From Sulfurovum sp. (GTDB taxonomy: Bacteria; Campylobacterota; Campylobacteria; Campylobacterales; Sulfurovaceae), in assembly GCA_030949725.1 (NCBI GenBank), contig JAUZSE010000003.1:19822-83821 (forward strand): DNA of 64,000 nucleotides, written 5' to 3'. Shown piece after piece: positions 39,615-47,336 of the stretch. The position numbers and the translations under genes are program-made. The notes beneath the pieces were generated by a model, which was not told where the DNA came from, did not search any database, and saw only the letters and a list, made by a program, of their open reading frames with translations. Positions within the stretch are counted from its first letter, which is position 1, and each line of letters begins with the position of its first letter.

Positions 39615-40253
39615 TCATCCACCCTGCAACCAAGTAAAAAAATCTCCTAATGGGTCGAAATATGGAGATTCCGTATGTATATATCCTTGATACTCTTTGT
39701 TTGGAAACTGTCTGTTTGAAGATTGTCTCTTAGGTGATAGTTCTTTTTTTTCAGATCCTCCAGCTTCTTTCCATTCAAACAGTTGCCGAAGTTCTCCACC
39801 ATCTAGCCATACTCCATGCCTAAGACATCTATCAACTATCACCCCACTTACTGCTCTGTAATTGATCCGTTGCATCAGATTTTCGCAGATGGGGCATTTT
39901 CTATATCTGATGACCGTTTCTCTCTTTTGTCTCGGATTTTCTTGTATAAAACGAAGCACTTTATAATCTATTTTGGCTCTTTCATTTTTTTCTCTTTTAA
40001 TAAGCTGTTCTAAGATATCTTCCGTTATAAATACGCCATCACAATCGTTACATCGTTTGACAAGTACTCTTTCTTTGAGTCCTATATTTATAGTGTCAAA
40101 TGCTGTATCACATACGGGACAGTCATGATCCGCACTTTTTTCTTCAATCTCAATAGGGGAAAGAACCCTAAGATTAAATGGGTTTCGTTGACCACAGTAG
40201 TTGCAAATAGGACCTTTTATCGGTAAAGGAGCTGAACAAAAATTGCACTTCAC
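39615..40253 (-). CDS. Zinc-ribbon protein (zf-TFIIB type)
   Basis: A 212-residue protein with repeated CxxC knuckles: MKCNFCSAPL, ICNYCGQ, DCPVCDTAFD, KRCNDCDGVF, KCPICENLM and DRCLRHGVWLDGGELRQL. The last two fit the zf-TFIIB domain (C-P-x-C...C-x-x-x-G-x-W-L-D-x-G-E). It starts at the base before the stop of the SPFH gene upstream, so the two are coupled. The tail is low complexity and ends FTWLQGG. Such ribbons often accompany SPFH/SHOCT proteins, but the task is unknown. Confidence 0.8.
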   Translation of the reverse strand: MKCNFCSAPLPIKGPICNYCGQRNPFNLRVLSPIEIEEKSADHDCPVCDTAFDTINIGLKERVLVKRCNDCDGVFITEDILEQLIKREKNERAKIDYKVLRFIQENPRQKRETVIRYRKCPICENLMQRINYRAVSGVIVDRCLRHGVWLDGGELRQLFEWKEAGGSEKKELSPKRQSSNRQFPNKEYQGYIHTESPYFDPLGDFFTWLQGG

Positions 40254-41252
40254 CTATACTTCTTTAAGAATCGATTTCTTTTTATTTTCGTATTCTTCAT
40301 CTGTGATAAGTTCAGCTTCAAATAGTTCTTTTAAGTGCTGTAATCTTTGAGCGACGTTTTTTTGTTCAGGTTCAGGAGTAACAAACGGTTTATTTAGCCC
40401 GGGAGATAAGACATCACCTGCATTCGCACCAAGTAAAACTCCTGCTGCTCCACCTTCATTATTTGCGGCATCTTCAAGAGCATCTAGTTGTCTCATATCT
40501 TTATAGCTTACGCCAACCTTTTTGGCAGCAAAATGTGTTGCCTGTGTGTCTGATATTTTATCTATACGCCTTTTTGTGTTTTCATCAAATTCTGTTCCCT
40601 CTATCCTAAAATCAAACAGAGTGAAACCAAATGTATGAAACTCTTTATCAATCTTATCCCTCAAAGCATTTCCCAACTCTTCTCTTTGCGCATCTATATG
40701 ATTGTATGATACTTTTGACTCTGCGAACATATCACTCATGGGATGAACCAATCGGGCATTAACGATCTTTCTAAATTCTTCTATACCAAAATACTCTTGT
40801 TCACCGACAATAGAGACAAAGAATGTCTTAGCATCTTTAATCTGCATACTGTAATTTCCAAAAGCGAACAATTCGACAGGAAACTCATAGATAGGGTCAA
40901 TATATTTGATAGGTGCTATGGTTCCCCATTTTTGATCAGTGATAAGATTCTTCTTGTAAAAATAAAATTCAGCTTTATGCTCACTCTCAAAGAATTGCAT
41001 CACTTTTTTAAGTGTTGTAATAAATGGGATATTGTCGGTCTTTATATTAAAAAGCCCTTCACTATCGAAAACAGCTTTTATCTTTCCTTCATATACAAGT
41101 ATACACCCTTGCGTGGGACCTACTATCAGTTTGGATGCATTTTTAATTTCATCACCATTACTACTCCATCGATAGAACAGTGTATCGTTGTTATCATTAT
41201 CCCATTGGATGACTGAACGCAGTTGTCTTTTGAGTGGATCAAAAAATGCCAT
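40254..41252 (-). CDS. SPFH-domain protein with C-terminal SHOCT motif
   Basis: A 332-residue protein of the YdjI/virion-core-like SPFH family. It begins MAFFDPLKRQLRSVIQW, a family-typical opening, then has the SPFH beta region (QGCILVYEGKIKAVFDSEG) and a helical stalk. The end HLKELFEAELITDEEYENKKKSIL is a SHOCT motif (L-x-x-L-x-x-x-G-x-I-T-x-E-E-Y-x-x-K-K). Members are thought to scaffold membrane or tellurite/stress-related assemblies. It is cotranscribed with the zinc-ribbon gene. Confidence 0.82.
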   Translation of the reverse strand: MAFFDPLKRQLRSVIQWDNDNNDTLFYRWSSNGDEIKNASKLIVGPTQGCILVYEGKIKAVFDSEGLFNIKTDNIPFITTLKKVMQFFESEHKAEFYFYKKNLITDQKWGTIAPIKYIDPIYEFPVELFAFGNYSMQIKDAKTFFVSIVGEQEYFGIEEFRKIVNARLVHPMSDMFAESKVSYNHIDAQREELGNALRDKIDKEFHTFGFTLFDFRIEGTEFDENTKRRIDKISDTQATHFAAKKVGVSYKDMRQLDALEDAANNEGGAAGVLLGANAGDVLSPGLNKPFVTPEPEQKNVAQRLQHLKELFEAELITDEEYENKKKSILKEV

Positions 41253-41319
41253 AATGTCTCCTGTTTTTTATGTATTTATTATACCAATATAGTTTTGAAT
41301 ATAAAAGTTTTATCGGACT

Positions 41320-41354
41320 AAAAAAGCTTCCCGTAGGCTTATTGAACAAGCTCA
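41320..41354 (-). terminator. Possible terminator of the CHAD gene
   Basis: Read on the minus strand, GAGCTTGTTCAATAAGCCTACGGGAAGCTTTTTTAG contains AGCTT/AAGCT arms followed by a T-run, downstream of the CHAD gene and upstream of the SPFH gene. The stem is short and the loop large. Confidence 0.35.
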
Positions 41355-41376
41355 GTATATTTTTGAACACAAACTT

Positions 41377-42741
41377 CTAAACATAAAACCTAGAAGTCCT
41401 CAACAACTTCAAAGCATAGGCTATCTTCTCTTTAAGTTCCACTTCTTTTTCACATAAGAGTGGATTGGTATCTAACCTTGTGTTGTCTGCCTGTTCTTTT
41501 ATGTATGTTAGAATGATTGCACGTTCTTTACAGTTACGGTATTCTCGTAGAGGCTTAAAAAGGATATTGAGTTCTTCAATCAGTCTTTGGGTCTCTTTTT
41601 CTCCTATGATATGATAGAAATCTTCTAAAAGTGTCTGAAGAGAATCCATAAATGTATAAAATTCTTCAAGCATCTCTTCATCATAGCCCTCTTTTGTTTG
41701 GGCAAGTAAGGCTTCCAGTTGATGCAACTTATTTCTAACTATTTTTTTGACTTCTTTACTTAAAGAACGATATTGCTGATGTTGTTGATCATAAAGTTCT
41801 CGTGTAAGTATCTGTATGAGATGCCCAAAAGGTTGTGACAAAAGCATCTGAGTCACTTCTTTTTCTTCTTCGGAAGTGAGGGTTTTGAGTTCACTGTGAA
41901 GACTTAACTTTGCATTTTTACGTGTAGCACTCAATTCTTCCAAAAAATACAAAGTGCGTAATAATTTTGTTTCTTCATAATAACGTAGCAGTAAAGCTTT
42001 GGCAAAATTCTGTACTCCGGGGGTAAAAAATTCTGAAAAAGTATCTAAGATGGTAGCAATACGACGCATAAGCACACGTAAACGGTGCAGTGTAGCACTC
42101 AAATGTTTACGCTGATAATTTACTTTATAATAATGTAAAAGACGCAAATTTTTGTAAAGTAGTAACGCCACGCCATCACGTATATAAAGTCGCCGTGGAA
42201 CTTGCCAGAAAAAGAGATTTGCAGATTCAAATGCATCTATTTTGTCAAACAATTTGTTAAGATCATACTCTCTTGGTTTCACATATATAGATAGAGCCTT
42301 ATCATTATATTTTTCATCATGATCAATCTCTTTAAGGATAAAAGGTTGCAAGGTCTCCAAAGTGTAAGATTCTCTCATGCTCTTTGCATCTTTAAAGTAG
42401 GCAAGCAAAATATACAGTCCTTTACGTTTTTTTAAATATTTGGAGACCACAAAAATTTCATCGTCTACAACAACGCTATAAGACTGCTTGAGTATTTTTT
42501 TACCCCTATGATTTTCACGTTGTGACAGGTATTCTTTTTGTGTCACCCCTACATATTCGTCATCTTCCTTTCCCATCGTTACTTTTGTATAAATATTAGG
42601 GAAAGTTCTAAGATAGTAACACTCTATATTATTTGCTGATTTAATATAAAATTGCTCTGTCTTCTCAAGGCTTGATTTCTGTTCTTTGAGCCAGCGTAAG
42701 ATGTCAGCTGATATCAAAAATTTGCATTGTATTTTATTCAT
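41377..42741 (-). CDS. CYTH-like plus CHAD domain protein
   Basis: A 454-residue protein. The first 170 residues read like a divergent CYTH/triphosphate tunnel domain (CKFLISADILRWL, VTQKEYLSQRENHRGKKILKQSYSV, LKEIDHDEKYNDKALSIYV). Residues from about 180 are a CHAD domain: KNLRLLHYYKVNYQRKHLSATLHRLRVLMRRIATIL with the conserved His and Arg pairs. CHAD proteins bind polyphosphate, and CYTH domains hydrolyse or bind triphosphates, so a polyphosphate-related role is likely. It stands alone, divergent from yidD. Confidence 0.8.
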   Translation of the reverse strand: MNKIQCKFLISADILRWLKEQKSSLEKTEQFYIKSANNIECYYLRTFPNIYTKVTMGKEDDEYVGVTQKEYLSQRENHRGKKILKQSYSVVVDDEIFVVSKYLKKRKGLYILLAYFKDAKSMRESYTLETLQPFILKEIDHDEKYNDKALSIYVKPREYDLNKLFDKIDAFESANLFFWQVPRRLYIRDGVALLLYKNLRLLHYYKVNYQRKHLSATLHRLRVLMRRIATILDTFSEFFTPGVQNFAKALLLRYYEETKLLRTLYFLEELSATRKNAKLSLHSELKTLTSEEEKEVTQMLLSQPFGHLIQILTRELYDQQHQQYRSLSKEVKKIVRNKLHQLEALLAQTKEGYDEEMLEEFYTFMDSLQTLLEDFYHIIGEKETQRLIEELNILFKPLREYRNCKERAIILTYIKEQADNTRLDTNPLLCEKEVELKEKIAYALKLLRTSRFYV

Positions 42742-42800
42742 AATTTCGATTATAGCAAAGAATACTGTGATATAGAATTGACATAAAACCCATTTTAAAC

Positions 42801-42806
42801 TATAAT
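42801..42806 (+). promoter_or_regulatory. Candidate -10 for the yidD-pyrC-cysK run
   Basis: TATAAT at the right place before the 19-codon ORF and yidD, in the divergent gap with the CHAD gene. Confidence 0.45.
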
Positions 42807-42823
42807 TGGCTAAAAGAGGTTTT

Positions 42824-42883
42824 ATGCAATCTACTCAGTATTTTTATAACAAAAATAATTTAAAATCTCCTCTACACCTATGA
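42824..42883 (+). CDS. 19-codon upstream ORF coupled to yidD
   Basis: ATG at 42824 follows AAAAGAGGTTTT. The ORF reads MQSTQYFYNKNNLKSPLHL and its TGA overlaps the yidD ATG (CTATGAAT). YidD itself has no good ribosome-binding site in the ordinary position, apart from CTCC-rich sequence, so translation may depend on this leader. Too short for family assignment. Confidence 0.4.
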   Translation: MQSTQYFYNKNNLKSPLHL

Positions 42884-43248
42884 ATAAAACTGACTTTTTC
42901 TTAGCACCCATCAAAGGCTATCAATACATTTCCAAAATGCTACCTGCATCTTGTCGTTACTATCCCTCTTGTTCGGAGTATGCTTCTTGGCAGTTTGAAT
43001 TTACTACACCCCATAAGGCACTCACCCAAAGCACTTTGCGTATACTACGCTGTAACCCATTTTTTAAAGGTGGTATAGACTATCCTTTGGTTGATTATAG
43101 CCCTCGCAAACATCTTTCTATTCTCAAATTTAATATATTTTGTGGCAAAATAGATGTACTCTATTGGCTCATACCCCAAAGTATGTCTGCTGATAATTCA
43201 AAATATTATATTTTAAAGGACTTCGATGCAATTAACCGCTCCACTTGA
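42880..43248 (+). CDS. yidD: Membrane protein insertion efficiency factor YidD
   Basis: A 122-residue YidD homologue. The core reads IKGYQYISKMLPASCRYYPSCSEYASWQFE with the invariant C-R-Y-x-P-S-C-S-x-Y, then LRCNPFFKGGIDYP. YidD is a small membrane-associated helper for YidC-dependent insertion. Here it is not next to rnpA or yidC but heads a biosynthetic run with pyrC, overlapping it by 23 bases. It is longer than most members owing to a C-terminal extension of about 45 residues. Confidence 0.9.
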   Translation: MNKTDFFLAPIKGYQYISKMLPASCRYYPSCSEYASWQFEFTTPHKALTQSTLRILRCNPFFKGGIDYPLVDYSPRKHLSILKFNIFCGKIDVLYWLIPQSMSADNSKYYILKDFDAINRST

Positions 43249-44248
43249 CATGCACCTACACCTCAGAGATGGTGAAATGTTGGAAAATATCGCAAAATCT
43301 AGTGCCTGTACATTTTCAGGTGCCATTATCATGCCCAATCTTGTACCTCCTGTGAGTACCAAAGAAGATGTCATTGCCTATAAACAGCGTATTATGGCAG
43401 CCGTGGGAGAAGAGAATTTCACACCTTATATGACCATTTTTTTTAAACCTTCTTATGACAAAGCATTTTTAGAATCTATCAAAGATGAAATAACCGCTAT
43501 CAAACTCTACCCCGCAGGTATCACTACCAATTCAGAAGGTGGCGTAAGTGGTTTTGATGTAGAAGAGTTACGTCCCGCACTTACTGCAATGTCCCAACTC
43601 AATATACCACTGTGTGTACACGGTGAGACCAATGGTTTTGTGATGGACAGAGAAGCTGAATTTGTGAGTATCTATGAAAGATTGGCTACGGCTTTTCCCA
43701 AACTCAAAATCATCATGGAGCATATCACTACAAAAGAAAGTGTAGCAGTACTTGATAGGTTTGAAAACCTTTATGCAACTATCACCCTGCACCATCTACT
43801 TATCACCCTAGATGATGTCGCGGGTGGTATGCTCAAACCTCATCTTTTTTGTAAACCCATAGCCAAACGCCCAGAAGACAGATCTGCACTGCTCAAAGTG
43901 GCACTAGAAGCGCATCCAAAAGTGATGTTTGGTTCAGACTCTGCACCACATCCACGACATGCCAAAGAAGCTTGTGGTTGTGCCGCAGGTGTATTTACTG
44001 CACCTATTGCTCTACAAGTTTTAGCTGAACTTTTTGCGAAAGAAAATGCTTCTATAGAAAATCTTCAAGCTTTTATTTCTGGTAATGCTCAGAGTATTTA
44101 TGCTGTCACACCCCCAAACAAAACCGTTATTTTAGAAAAGAAACCCTTTACAGTACCTTCTGATTATAATGGTGTTGTACCCATGTTTGCAGATGAAGAA
44201 ATAGCCTATAGCATTAAAAAAACAAGGATAACAAATGATTGCAAATAA
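43226..44248 (+). CDS. pyrC: Dihydroorotase
   Basis: Class II dihydroorotase, 340 residues, for pyrimidine synthesis. The metal motif DMHLHLRD is at residues 9-16, the carboxylated Lys in AIKLYPAGITTNSEGG, further ligands in PLCVHGE and IIMEHITT, and FGSDSAPHP carries the catalytic Asp. The ribosome-binding site AAAGGA sits upstream inside the yidD gene. It overlaps cysK by 14 bases. Confidence 0.94.
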   Translation: MQLTAPLDMHLHLRDGEMLENIAKSSACTFSGAIIMPNLVPPVSTKEDVIAYKQRIMAAVGEENFTPYMTIFFKPSYDKAFLESIKDEITAIKLYPAGITTNSEGGVSGFDVEELRPALTAMSQLNIPLCVHGETNGFVMDREAEFVSIYERLATAFPKLKIIMEHITTKESVAVLDRFENLYATITLHHLLITLDDVAGGMLKPHLFCKPIAKRPEDRSALLKVALEAHPKVMFGSDSAPHPRHAKEACGCAAGVFTAPIALQVLAELFAKENASIENLQAFISGNAQSIYAVTPPNKTVILEKKPFTVPSDYNGVVPMFADEEIAYSIKKTRITNDCK

Positions 44249-45152
44249 TATCGAAGAACTCATTGGGAATACACCTTTAGTAAGAATCAATACCCTTTCT
44301 AAAGAAACAGGTACAACCATCTTGGGAAAATGTGAATTTATGAACCCCACTTCTTCAGTAAAAGATAGGATTGCTGCTAATATGATTAATGCCGCTCTAA
44401 AATCAGGTATCATAGATAAAAATACAACAATAATTGAACCTACAAGTGGGAATACAGGCATAGGTCTAGCTGCCATTTGTGCGGCAAAAGGACTTAAACT
44501 CATTCTCACTATGCCAGAATCTATGAGTATAGAACGTCGTAAGATACTCTTACATTTAGGGGCGAAACTTGTACTAACACCCGCATCTGAAGGTATGTCT
44601 GGAGCCATTACAAAAGCAGATGCTTTAGAAAAAGAACTACGAAATGCTAAAGTATTACAACAATTTAATAATCCTGACAATCCTGATATTCACCGAAAAA
44701 CCACTGCTATAGAGATACTTAGAGACACAAAAGACATAGACATTTTTGTAGCCTCTGTAGGTACAGGAGGTACTCTTACGGGTACATCTGAAGTACTCAG
44801 AGATCATATATCTGGTCTAAATGTGGTAGCAGTAGAACCTGCTGATTCAGATGTATTGTCTGGAGGAAGTGCAGGTCCTCACAAGATTCAAGGTATCGGT
44901 GCAGGGTTTATCCCAAACAATCTAAATACAGAGATTTATAATGAAGTACTTACAGTGAGTAATGAAGAATCTTTTACTATGGCAAAGAAAATTGCCAGAG
45001 AAGAAGGTTTACTTATTGGTATTTCTTCAGGAGCAAATCTACGCGCTGCACAAATACTTGCATCCAGACCTGAGAACAAAGGCAAAACGATTGTTACAAT
45101 ACTTTGCGATTCGGCTGAACGTTATCTTTCTACAGAGTTATTTGATTCATAA
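44235..45152 (+). CDS. cysK: Cysteine synthase
   Basis: O-acetylserine sulfhydrylase, 305 residues, PLP-dependent. NPTSSVKDRIA carries the Schiff-base Lys43, PTSGNTG binds the substrate, and VGTGGTLTGTSEVL binds the PLP phosphate. The opening IEELIGNTPLVRI is typical of CysK. AAGGATAACAA precedes the start. It shares one base with the next gene (TAATG). CysM cannot be excluded. Confidence 0.93.
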   Translation: MIANNIEELIGNTPLVRINTLSKETGTTILGKCEFMNPTSSVKDRIAANMINAALKSGIIDKNTTIIEPTSGNTGIGLAAICAAKGLKLILTMPESMSIERRKILLHLGAKLVLTPASEGMSGAITKADALEKELRNAKVLQQFNNPDNPDIHRKTTAIEILRDTKDIDIFVASVGTGGTLTGTSEVLRDHISGLNVVAVEPADSDVLSGGSAGPHKIQGIGAGFIPNNLNTEIYNEVLTVSNEESFTMAKKIAREEGLLIGISSGANLRAAQILASRPENKGKTIVTILCDSAERYLSTELFDS

Positions 45153-45745
45153 TGTCTCAAGACTCATTAGCACTTCTTCTCGAAACTATAAGAATTGAAG
45201 ACGGTAAAGTATACAATCTTTCTTATCATCAACAAAGATGCAACCAAAGCCGTCAAATACTTTTTGGATCTACAAATATTTTAGAATTATCTTCTAAAAT
45301 AAAAGCACCCAAAGAAGGTCTCTATCGTTGTCGTATTCTTTATGGGGAATGTCTAAATTCTATAGAGTACATCCCTTATGTTCCCAAAAAGATACATTCT
45401 CTAAAAATAGTCTCATCTGATCTTCAATATGCGTATAAATATGCCAATAGAGATGGATTAAATGCCTTGCTCAACTCTCATTGCAATGTAGATGAAGTCA
45501 TTATAGAACAAGAAGGATTTTTAACCGATACCACTATAGCAAATATTGCTTTTTATGATGGTAAACGTTGGATTACGCCTAAAAATCCTTTATTGCGAGG
45601 TACAATGAGAGAGAAATTGATCAATGAGGGCTTACTTGAGGCTAAAAATATTCGAAAAGACGAACTAAACAAATATACACATGTAGCTTTAATGAATGCT
45701 ATGATAGGATTTACAATCTTAAATCATTTTAATATACACCAATAG
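45152..45745 (+). CDS. Class IV aminotransferase, aminodeoxychorismate lyase-like
   Basis: A 197-residue PLP fold-type IV protein. LLETIRIEDGKVYNLSYHQQRCNQSR is the usual opening, NVDEVIIEQEGFLTDTTIANIAFYDG holds the cofactor region with the E-x-x-x-T-N-like motif, and TPKNPLLRGTMREKLI follows. Small size and the DGLNALL segment with K in AYKYANRDG fit PabC-like enzymes of folate synthesis rather than branched-chain aminotransferases. It is coupled to cysK. Confidence 0.78.
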   Translation: MSQDSLALLLETIRIEDGKVYNLSYHQQRCNQSRQILFGSTNILELSSKIKAPKEGLYRCRILYGECLNSIEYIPYVPKKIHSLKIVSSDLQYAYKYANRDGLNALLNSHCNVDEVIIEQEGFLTDTTIANIAFYDGKRWITPKNPLLRGTMREKLINEGLLEAKNIRKDELNKYTHVALMNAMIGFTILNHFNIHQ

Positions 45746-45759
45746 GTAAGGTAAGCATC

Positions 45760-46233
45760 ATGACTATCAATATATTTCAAACACCTGAGTATCGTACACT
45801 CATGCAAACACATATCTCTCACACCATTGACTACTTCTTTCAAAAGAATCAGGAATTTGCCCTTGCCTGTGAGATAAAGCATGTCACGTTTAGCCCAGAA
45901 TTACCCTCAAGTATTCAAGAATCATTTGACGATACAGTCTTATTTATATTGAGTGGGTATACATTTGAAAGTGCACAACTAGAAGATGATTATTTTTCAT
46001 TTGAAGCTGGATTTGGAAGTGAGAACTTTGGTTCGACAGTATCCATACCTTTGCTTGCGATTAAACAGCTCTTTGTAAATGACAATCCTATCATCATTAA
46101 TCATGCAAAACTTCCACTCCAAAGGGAGGAGATGAAAGCAGTAAGTTCTTCCAAGGAATCTTCTAAAAAATCTTCCATGGAAGCCTTACTAAACAACCCT
46201 GAGAATAAAAAACTTCTTAAAAAAAAGAAGTAA
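45760..46233 (+). CDS. SspB-like protein of unknown role
   Basis: A 157-residue protein. The middle section DTVLFILSGYTFESAQLEDDYFSFEAGFGSENFGSTVSIPLLAIKQLF resembles the core of SspB, in which a beta-sandwich has S-F-x-x-x-F-G and V-x-I-P-x-x-A-I. SspB delivers ssrA-tagged proteins to ClpXP. The tail is low complexity and very basic (SSKKSSMEALLNNPENKKLLKKKK), unlike the usual ClpX-binding tail. Assignment is by pattern only. Confidence 0.5.
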   Translation: MTINIFQTPEYRTLMQTHISHTIDYFFQKNQEFALACEIKHVTFSPELPSSIQESFDDTVLFILSGYTFESAQLEDDYFSFEAGFGSENFGSTVSIPLLAIKQLFVNDNPIIINHAKLPLQREEMKAVSSSKESSKKSSMEALLNNPENKKLLKKKK

Positions 46234-46249
46234 TTAGTCAGACAGGATT

Positions 46250-47152
46250 CTAACAGTGTCCAGCTAAAATGTAATTGACTACTTTAGCCACATAGGCATT
46301 ATGTTTATTCTCTTTAGAATACACAATGTAAAACTTACGGGTCATAGTAAAGCCTCTGAGTTTTGATTCAAAAAGGTCCCCGCTAGCTACTTCATCCATA
46401 ATCGCATGTCTGGACAAGATAGAAACCACTGGTCTTTCTGGGTTTCTCTCACTTTTTTTAAGTGTTTGAAGTACAGTCGTTGTATTGCTCACTTCAGAAA
46501 GTACATTAAAACTTTTACAAGAGACACCTAGTTCATCAAATACTTCAGTGACAACTCTTCTCGTATGTGAGCCTTCATCACGACAAATCCAGTCAAAGTC
46601 ATAAAGCTCTTCTGTTTTCAGTATCTTAGGAATGGGTACATTGCTTACTACCACAAGTTCATCTTCTAACCACTCTCTATAAATAAGTTCATTGTCCATA
46701 ACGGGGGATTCAATAAGCCCCACATCTAATTTTCTATCTTTGAGTTTCTGTACGATTGTATCACTCTTATCTATATCTAGTTTTACAGAGTTATTGATCG
46801 CTTCAGCTACAGTATTTAGACATTGTCCAGGGATAACATAGGTGCCAATCGTATAAGAAGCACCCAATCTAAAGGTAATCTCTTTATTGATAATCTTAAG
46901 GATGTCCTTTTCTGACGAATGTATTTCTTTTTCAAGTCTCATGGCTATCTTATAGAGTTCTTCACCCTCATTGGTAAGCTTAATACCATTCTTTTTACGC
47001 TCAATCACCTTGCAAGCAAGATATTTTTCAATAAATTTAATCTGCTGTGTCACTGCAGGTTGAGAAATTCCTAATTTGGCAGAAGCTTTAGAAAAACTTC
47101 TTTCACGTGATACTGTTAAAAATGTTTCTAGTTTTACGAAATCTTTTAGCAT
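46250..47152 (-). CDS. LysR-family transcriptional regulator
   Basis: A 300-residue LTTR. The winged helix covers residues 1-60: ETFLTVSRERSFSKASAKLGISQPAVTQQIKFIEKYL. A PBP2-like effector domain follows (FRLGASYTIGTYVIPG, LDVGLIESPV, WICRDEGSHTRRV). The form is close to CysB/CbbR-like regulators of Campylobacterota. It is divergent from uvrD, and LysR proteins usually act on the divergent promoter or at a distance; no target is obvious. It converges on the SspB-like gene. Confidence 0.9.
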   Translation of the reverse strand: MLKDFVKLETFLTVSRERSFSKASAKLGISQPAVTQQIKFIEKYLACKVIERKKNGIKLTNEGEELYKIAMRLEKEIHSSEKDILKIINKEITFRLGASYTIGTYVIPGQCLNTVAEAINNSVKLDIDKSDTIVQKLKDRKLDVGLIESPVMDNELIYREWLEDELVVVSNVPIPKILKTEELYDFDWICRDEGSHTRRVVTEVFDELGVSCKSFNVLSEVSNTTTVLQTLKKSERNPERPVVSILSRHAIMDEVASGDLFESKLRGFTMTRKFYIVYSKENKHNAYVAKVVNYILAGHC

Positions 47153-47301
47153 ATTATATGTCCTTGTTTAAATATATAAGTTAATAGAATGATTATATCA
47201 GATTATACTTAGAGATACATAAGTTATTCTTATTAGAGTAATTTTATTTTCTAATTCTGCAAGATGTCTATTAATTATCTCACCTCTAATCAATTAAAAG
47301 G

Positions 47302-47307
47302 TATAAT
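47302..47307 (+). promoter_or_regulatory. -10 element of uvrD promoter
   Basis: TATAAT at 47302 in a very AT-rich gap, with AGAGGAG as ribosome-binding site at 47319-47325 before ATG 47337. Confidence 0.55.
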
Positions 47308-47336
47308 TAATATACTATAGAGGAGCATAAAAACGT

